Assembly: GCA_001784555.1 (NCBI GenBank)
Contig: MFRM01000003.1
Location: 94,578-158,577, forward strand
Reading direction: 5' to 3'
DNA: 64,000 nt
Origin: Candidatus Melainabacteria bacterium RIFCSPHIGHO2_02_FULL_34_12
Lineage (GTDB): Bacteria > Cyanobacteriota > Vampirovibrionia > 2-02-FULL-35-15
Shown here: piece after piece, positions 59,809 through 64,000 of the stretch
Layout: the number at the start of each line of letters is the position of its first letter
Numbering within the stretch: position 1 is the stretch's first letter
Position numbers and translations under genes: made by a program
The notes under the pieces: generated by a model
What the model was told of the DNA's origin: nothing
The model's input: the letters and a program-made list of their open reading frames with translations, nothing else
Database searches by the model: none

Positions 59809-61083
59809 ATGCATGATCTAAAGGAAGTACGTACAAAACCAGATTATTATAGGGAAAGACTTTCTAAACGGGATAAAAATCTCACCGGTGTCCTCGATGA
59901 AGTATTGCTCTTGGATCAAAAAAAAAGAGAGATTCAGACTAAAGCAGATGAATTAAGAAAAAGGAAAAATGAAATCGCACAGGAAATAAGCCGTTCAAAA
60001 GATGACGAGCAAAAAACAGAAAAATTAAAAAGCGAAAGTATAAGTATAAGCTCAACACTTGCCAATATTGAAAAAGAAGAGATTAATTTAAGTTTTAAGT
60101 TTTCAGAAAAAGTTTTACAACTCCCGAATATTACTTCAGATGATGTCCCGGAAGGCGAAGATGAAACTAAGAATAAAGAAATATTAAAATGGGGAAATCC
60201 AAAGACTGAAAAATGGATTAAACCTCATGATGAAATTGGTTTAAAACTTGGGATTTTTGATTTTGAGCGCGGGGTAAAAATTGCACAGTCCAGATTTACA
60301 GTTCTTTTAGGAATTGGCGCAAAACTAGAACGGGCTCTTATGAACTTCATGCTGGATCACGCTGCCACTAAGGGTTATAAAGAAATCTTTCCACCCATTC
60401 TAGTTAATAAAGAATCAATGATTGGTACAGGACAGCTGCCAAAATTTGAAGGTGACTTTTATAAGTGTGAAGGAGAGTTTTTATATCTGGTCCCTACTGC
60501 TGAAGTCCCTATTACAAATTTGCACAGGGACGAGATTTTATCACCAGAACAACTGCCATTAAAATATTGTGCTTACACGCCATGTTTTAGAAGAGAAGCC
60601 GGTGCTGCCAGTAAAGACACTCGGGGAATTATAAGACAGCACCAGTTTAATAAAGTAGAGTTAGTGAAAATCACTACTAGCGAACAAAGTGTCGAAGAAC
60701 ATGAAAAACTTACAAATGACGCAGAAGAAATATTAAAAAAACTTGAGCTTCCGTATAGAAAAATACTTCTGTGTACAGGTGACACAGGATTTTCTGCAAT
60801 GAAGTGCTATGACCTTGAAGTCTGGTTTCCTGCACAAAACAAATACAGAGAAATTAGCAGTTGCTCTAATTTTGGAGCATTTCAGGCAAGAAGAATAAAT
60901 ATAAAATACAAACCAAATCAAAAAGACAAACCTGTTTTTGCTCATACCATAAACGGCTCAGGATTAGCCATAGGCAGAACACTAGCTGCAATTCTTGAAA
61001 ATTACCAAACTGAAAAAGGAACTGTTACTGTGCCGAAGTTGTTGCAATGTTATTTGGGTGAGTTAAAAGAAATTATCTTGTAA
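59809..61083 (+). CDS. serS: Seryl-tRNA synthetase
   Basis: Class II synthetase for tRNA-Ser. From ATG 59809 it reads MHDLKEVRTKPDYYRERLSK, the usual start of the N-terminal coiled-coil arm. Motif 2 is FRREAGAASKDTRGIIRQHQF and motif 3 is NGSGLAIGRTLAAILENYQ. 424 residues is normal. A longer frame from 59704 is not supported. No Shine-Dalgarno precedes the ATG. Confidence 0.96.
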   Translation: MHDLKEVRTKPDYYRERLSKRDKNLTGVLDEVLLLDQKKREIQTKADELRKRKNEIAQEISRSKDDEQKTEKLKSESISISSTLANIEKEEINLSFKFSEKVLQLPNITSDDVPEGEDETKNKEILKWGNPKTEKWIKPHDEIGLKLGIFDFERGVKIAQSRFTVLLGIGAKLERALMNFMLDHAATKGYKEIFPPILVNKESMIGTGQLPKFEGDFYKCEGEFLYLVPTAEVPITNLHRDEILSPEQLPLKYCAYTPCFRREAGAASKDTRGIIRQHQFNKVELVKITTSEQSVEEHEKLTNDAEEILKKLELPYRKILLCTGDTGFSAMKCYDLEVWFPAQNKYREISSCSNFGAFQARRINIKYKPNQKDKPVFAHTINGSGLAIGRTLAAILENYQTEKGTVTVPKLLQCYLGELKEIIL

Positions 61084-61173
61084 TAAAGTCTTTAATCTTG
61101 TTAATTTTCTTGAAGATGTAACTTTAGGTATCAAGGTTTTTGAGCTTGGTGTGAAATTATAGATTCTCTTGTA

Positions 61174-61482
61174 GTGGATATTAACAAACTAAAATTAGCA
61201 TTAGATTCAGGAAATTATAGAATTTCTTTACATGCTATTGAAGAGTCAACTAAAGATGCCTTGACTATTAAAGATGTCTTGCAATCTATGCAAGTCAGCA
61301 AAATAATAGAAAACTACTCAGAAGACAAACCATTACCTAGCTGCCTGGTTCTCAGTTTTTTAAATGAAAGCCCTATTCATACTGTTTGGGCATTTGATGT
61401 TTTAGCAAACAAAGCAATACTTGTAACTGTATATAAACCGGATCCTGAAAAGTGGGTAGAATATAAAGAAAGGAAAAAATAA
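61174..61482 (+). CDS. DUF4258 domain protein
   Basis: 102 residues, starting at GTG: YRISLHAIEESTKDALTIKDV...KIIENYSEDKPLPSCLVLSF and HTVWAFDVLANKAILVTVYKPDPEKW. These match DUF4258, often encoded beside a YgiT-type zinc-finger gene, as here. This pairing resembles RelE/MqsR-MqsA-like toxin-antitoxin modules; a toxin role is inference. Confidence 0.8.
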   Translation: MDINKLKLALDSGNYRISLHAIEESTKDALTIKDVLQSMQVSKIIENYSEDKPLPSCLVLSFLNESPIHTVWAFDVLANKAILVTVYKPDPEKWVEYKERKK

Positions 61483-61484
61483 TA

Positions 61485-61727
61485 ATGCTTTCAAAATGTG
61501 CAATTTGCGGATCGGAACAAATTGAATTAAAGAAAATTGACCACTATATTAAACGTGATTATAACATTGTATTTGTAGATGTTGAGGTTGAATCTTGCAA
61601 AAAATGTGGTGAGATTTATTTTACTCCCGAACAAATAAAGCTTTTTGAAGATATTTCTGAAAAACTAAAGCAAAATAAAACAAATGATTTCAGAGTAGTG
61701 GGAAAAAGTTTTAAGTTTAATATCTAG
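61485..61727 (+). CDS. YgiT-type zinc finger protein
   Basis: 80 residues with two CxxC pairs (CAICG near 5-8 and CKKCGEIYFTPEQIKLFEDI), the MqsA/YgiT-type N-terminal zinc domain. There is no helix-turn-helix domain, so it is the short form. It begins 2 bases after the DUF4258 gene. It probably neutralises its partner. Confidence 0.85.
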   Translation: MLSKCAICGSEQIELKKIDHYIKRDYNIVFVDVEVESCKKCGEIYFTPEQIKLFEDISEKLKQNKTNDFRVVGKSFKFNI

Positions 61728-61791
61728 TAGTAAATGATTTTTCTTTACTTATAAGCGGATTAACTGAAATAAAGGGATAGACCTTATTTAA

Positions 61792-62010
61792 CTAATACTT
61801 AGTGAATACTCTACTAAAATCAAAGAAGAAATTGAACGATCTGAAAAAGATAATCCACAAATTAGGACTAGAAATCAAATACTCAGAGGTGAAGGTTACA
61901 GTCCAAATCCTGTTGAACGGCTTGAAAAAAGAACAAAGTTTTTCGAAGGTCTTATAAAAGAACAAAACAAGCAATTAAAAGATCTAAAAGACCTGTCAGG
62001 AAAGGCTTAA
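61792..62010 (+). pseudogene. Open reading fragment without a clear start
   Basis: An open frame reading SEYSTKIKEEIERSEKDNPQ, then RLEKRTKFFEGLIKEQNKQL, to a stop at 62008. It is strongly helical and protein-like but has no ATG, GTG or TTG start after the preceding stop at 61789. It may be the 3' part of a lost gene. Confidence 0.3.
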
Positions 62011-62018
62011 AGAAATTT

Positions 62019-62540
62019 CTACTGTACCAAAGCTTTTGCAGGATTACCTGAAGATCGAGGAAATACAATAGCCAAATCGTTTCCCATGGTTATTGGACTG
62101 CCTACAGGTTGATGTCTTAACCTGTGCTCTAATCCGCTTAAATCTGCTGATGGATTAATGTTTATTAAAGTAACTCCATCAACACTAGATGGAATTTCTT
62201 TCCCTAAAAATAGTTTTTTTATATCCCCTGCAACATCACCAGATTTTCCAGCATCGCTACCGCCATATATTTGCAGATGAAGATTATAAGAACCTATTGG
62301 CGTAATTAATCTTCTTGGAACACCGTAGCTGATTTCAACTATGTAATCACGGCCTTTTCCGAATGGCTCAAAATCAAAATCTGGGGTTCCACTATTAATT
62401 TGAAATCCATTCAGCATGGCTAAATTTCTAATTGCATTTATAAGAGTATAGTCAGTTATATTAATGTGTGTTTCTTTTGGCCTTTGCCACAAAAAAGCAA
62501 GTTTTGTACCAGGTATATGGACTCTGTTAACTTTAGGCAT
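62019..62540 (-). CDS. Hypothetical protein, 173 aa
   Basis: Soluble, with no signal peptide. Segments such as PKVNRVHIPGTKLAFLWQRP, DYIVEISYGVPRRLITPIGS and LRHQPVGSPITMGNDLAIVF suggest a mixed alpha/beta fold. GAAAGAGAGGAAAG upstream is a strong ribosome binding site. It is the gene after murJ on the same strand. No family was recognised. Confidence 0.65.
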   Translation of the reverse strand: MPKVNRVHIPGTKLAFLWQRPKETHINITDYTLINAIRNLAMLNGFQINSGTPDFDFEPFGKGRDYIVEISYGVPRRLITPIGSYNLHLQIYGGSDAGKSGDVAGDIKKLFLGKEIPSSVDGVTLININPSADLSGLEHRLRHQPVGSPITMGNDLAIVFPRSSGNPAKALVQ

Positions 62541-62606
62541 CTTTCCTCTCTTTCAAACTTCTTTGTATTCTAAACTAGAAACTAAATTTATTAAAGGTCT
62601 AGACGT

Positions 62607-64000
62607 TTAATTACTTAGCTTTCTTTTTATCTCATTAAAAACTTTTTCAGCTTCTTCTATTCTTAATGTAAGAGCCAGTCCAAAATAAACAAGAAAACAA
62701 GTCGAAAAGCTGGTAAAAATAAGAATGGATTTTGAAAAAATATCAAACTTTATCAAATGAATTGGAAAAATATTTAAAAATAAAAGTCCGAATAAATACA
62801 TTATAAGTGTAATAATTGCCATTTTTATCAATGTTCTGAAATGCTTCATCCATCCAAGACAGCCAATTTTTTTCCTAAGTAACACTGCAAGAAATAAAAA
62901 ATTAAATACTGTTACCAGCGACGTACTAAATGCAATTCCAGGTGCCTGATATTTTTCAACAAGCACACTATTTAAACCAATTTTTAAGAGAATTGAAAAT
63001 ACTGCTACAAGAAGCGGAAGTTTTGAATCACCTAAAGAATAAAACACTCTGGTTAAAGTATCCCTGGCAACATAGGCAATCATAGAAAGTAAAAGTGCTA
63101 CAAGAATACTGCTCGTAAGTGCTGTTGATCTTTCATTAAATGCACCTCGTTCAAAAATTATTTCTACAACAGGTTTTGCAAATAAAAATAAATATACTGC
63201 TATAGGCAGTGTCAAAAACCAGAGTGATTTTATAACCATTATGCTGGTTCTTTTTAAATCATCTAAATTTTTCCCGTGAGCCAGTTCTGAAAATCTGGGG
63301 AAAAACGGAACCAAAAAAGAAGTTACCAGAACTCCAAGAGGCAGCTGAATTAGTCTGTTTGCAAACAGTGTCGCTGTCCAGCTTCCCTCCGGAAGACCTG
63401 AGCAAAAATACCCATCTATGTAAACAGTAAGCTGACCTATAGAAGTACTGATTATTGCAGGTCCTATAAACGTATAATATTCACTTACTGCTTTTTGATT
63501 TTTTACAAATGCAATTTTAAGATTTTCATAAAGACCTGCTTTAAGTGCATATGGCATCTGAACAAGAAGCTGTAAAGCTGCACCTATGAGTGTCCCAAGC
63601 CCCAGCGCAAAACCAATATCAGGATCTTTATAAGCAAAAACAAAAGCAATTATTGAAAGACTCGGTAAAACCGGACCAAATGAAGGCCAAAAATATCCGC
63701 CGTATACATTTGCTACACCGCATAAAATACCCAGTAAACCTGAAATAATAATTAAAGGCGACATGATTTGAAGCTGCATAATAGTCAGGCTCCAAAGTTT
63801 TTCTTTATAAGAAGATTCAAGTCCACCTGCCGGTAAAATAATATGAATAATTTGATCTTTAAATATAAGTACAAGCCCGGTAATTAAAAGCAAAATTAAA
63901 AATGTAGTAGTAAATATTTTTATTAAAAAGCTGCCTGATTCTTTTGCATTGTCTTTTATTTTTGTAAGAGTTGCAATGGTGGCAGAATGAAAAGGTCCGC
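62607..64000 (-). CDS. murJ: Lipid II flippase MurJ, N-terminus beyond the window
   Basis: Flips lipid II across the membrane for peptidoglycan synthesis. At least 464 residues with about twelve spans are present; the reading frame stays open to base 64000 (GPFHSATIATLTKIKDN...), so the first part lies outside. LPLGVLVTSFLVPFFPRFSE, FVAYFERGAF-like FERGAFNERSTALTSSILV and ARDTLTRVFYSLGDSKLPL are MurJ/MviN signatures. Confidence 0.93.
   Translation of the reverse strand, partial: GPFHSATIATLTKIKDNAKESGSFLIKIFTTTFLILLLITGLVLIFKDQIIHIILPAGGLESSYKEKLWSLTIMQLQIMSPLIIISGLLGILCGVANVYGGYFWPSFGPVLPSLSIIAFVFAYKDPDIGFALGLGTLIGAALQLLVQMPYALKAGLYENLKIAFVKNQKAVSEYYTFIGPAIISTSIGQLTVYIDGYFCSGLPEGSWTATLFANRLIQLPLGVLVTSFLVPFFPRFSELAHGKNLDDLKRTSIMVIKSLWFLTLPIAVYLFLFAKPVVEIIFERGAFNERSTALTSSILVALLLSMIAYVARDTLTRVFYSLGDSKLPLLVAVFSILLKIGLNSVLVEKYQAPGIAFSTSLVTVFNFLFLAVLLRKKIGCLGWMKHFRTLIKMAIITLIMYLFGLLFLNIFPIHLIKFDIFSKSILIFTSFSTCFLVYFGLALTLRIEEAEKVFNEIKRKLSN

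Noticed and set aside
61802..61960. GTG-started frame over the fragment at 61792-62010
   Set aside because: The product is less protein-like than the overlapping frame and there is no ribosome site.

Overview
The window is an AT-rich, tightly packed stretch of a bacterial chromosome with about 60 genes on both strands, many overlapping by 1 to 50 bases or meeting tail to tail with gaps of a few bases. No rRNA, tRNA, CRISPR array, intact transposon or phage gene was seen. The gene content fits a little-studied bacterium with a bacterial core: MurJ, FtsY, a GtrB-type glycosyltransferase, RNase J, a class II (B12-dependent) ribonucleotide reductase, futalosine-pathway menaquinone synthesis (MqnA), heme synthesis (HemE, HemN, HemH, HemG), a two-subunit 2-oxoacid:ferredoxin oxidoreductase and an archaeal-type prolyl-tRNA synthetase. 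A non-photosynthetic relative of Cyanobacteria (Melainabacteria/Vampirovibrionia) is a reasonable guess, but the sequence alone does not prove it.

Layout. 1-9.2 kb: proS with two tiny membrane-protein genes, mrp, asd and dapA (divergent), RNase J, a second copy of the tiny-gene module, and ftsY. 9.2-16.3 kb: a DUF4127 gene, argS, two small genes, prmC, a methyltransferase, a cupin and a quinone-oxidoreductase-like gene. 16.3-28.1 kb: a cell-surface glycan cluster of multi-membrane-span GT-C proteins, two GT2 enzymes and three methyltransferases. 28.2-35.3 kb: pstC-pstA, a lone atpG, a lipoprotein-like gene and korA-korB. 35.4-45.5 kb: a large exported protein, glmS, a broken REP-associated transposase and the hemE-hemN-hemH-hemG operon. 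45.5-48.7 kb: a cobalamin riboswitch with a tandem terminator/antiterminator platform, a protein of seven ~60-residue repeats, its partner, and two small genes. 48.7-56 kb: a phosphatidyltransferase, aroH, gap, a TPMT-like methyltransferase and nrdJ behind a long leader with two NrdR-box-like palindromes. 56-64 kb: lipoprotein-oppC-nadE-mqnA, serS, a DUF4258/YgiT pair and murJ.

The strongest unusual signals are these. (1) About 24 copies of a 28-base palindrome (GTAG[A/G]GGC... with its reverse complement) are scattered between and inside genes. At least 16 lie within coding regions and are read through in frame, in asd, dapA, ftsY (three), the DUF4127 gene (two), argS, prmC, hemN (two), hemH, mqnA, nadE and two unknown genes. 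The only candidate mobiliser in the window, a RAYT gene, is decayed. (2) The B12 riboswitch stands before an unrecognised seven-repeat protein. (3) A duplicated two-gene module of tiny membrane proteins has each copy preceded by a TGTAACC...GTATC hairpin, and the same hairpin precedes a third pair of small genes.
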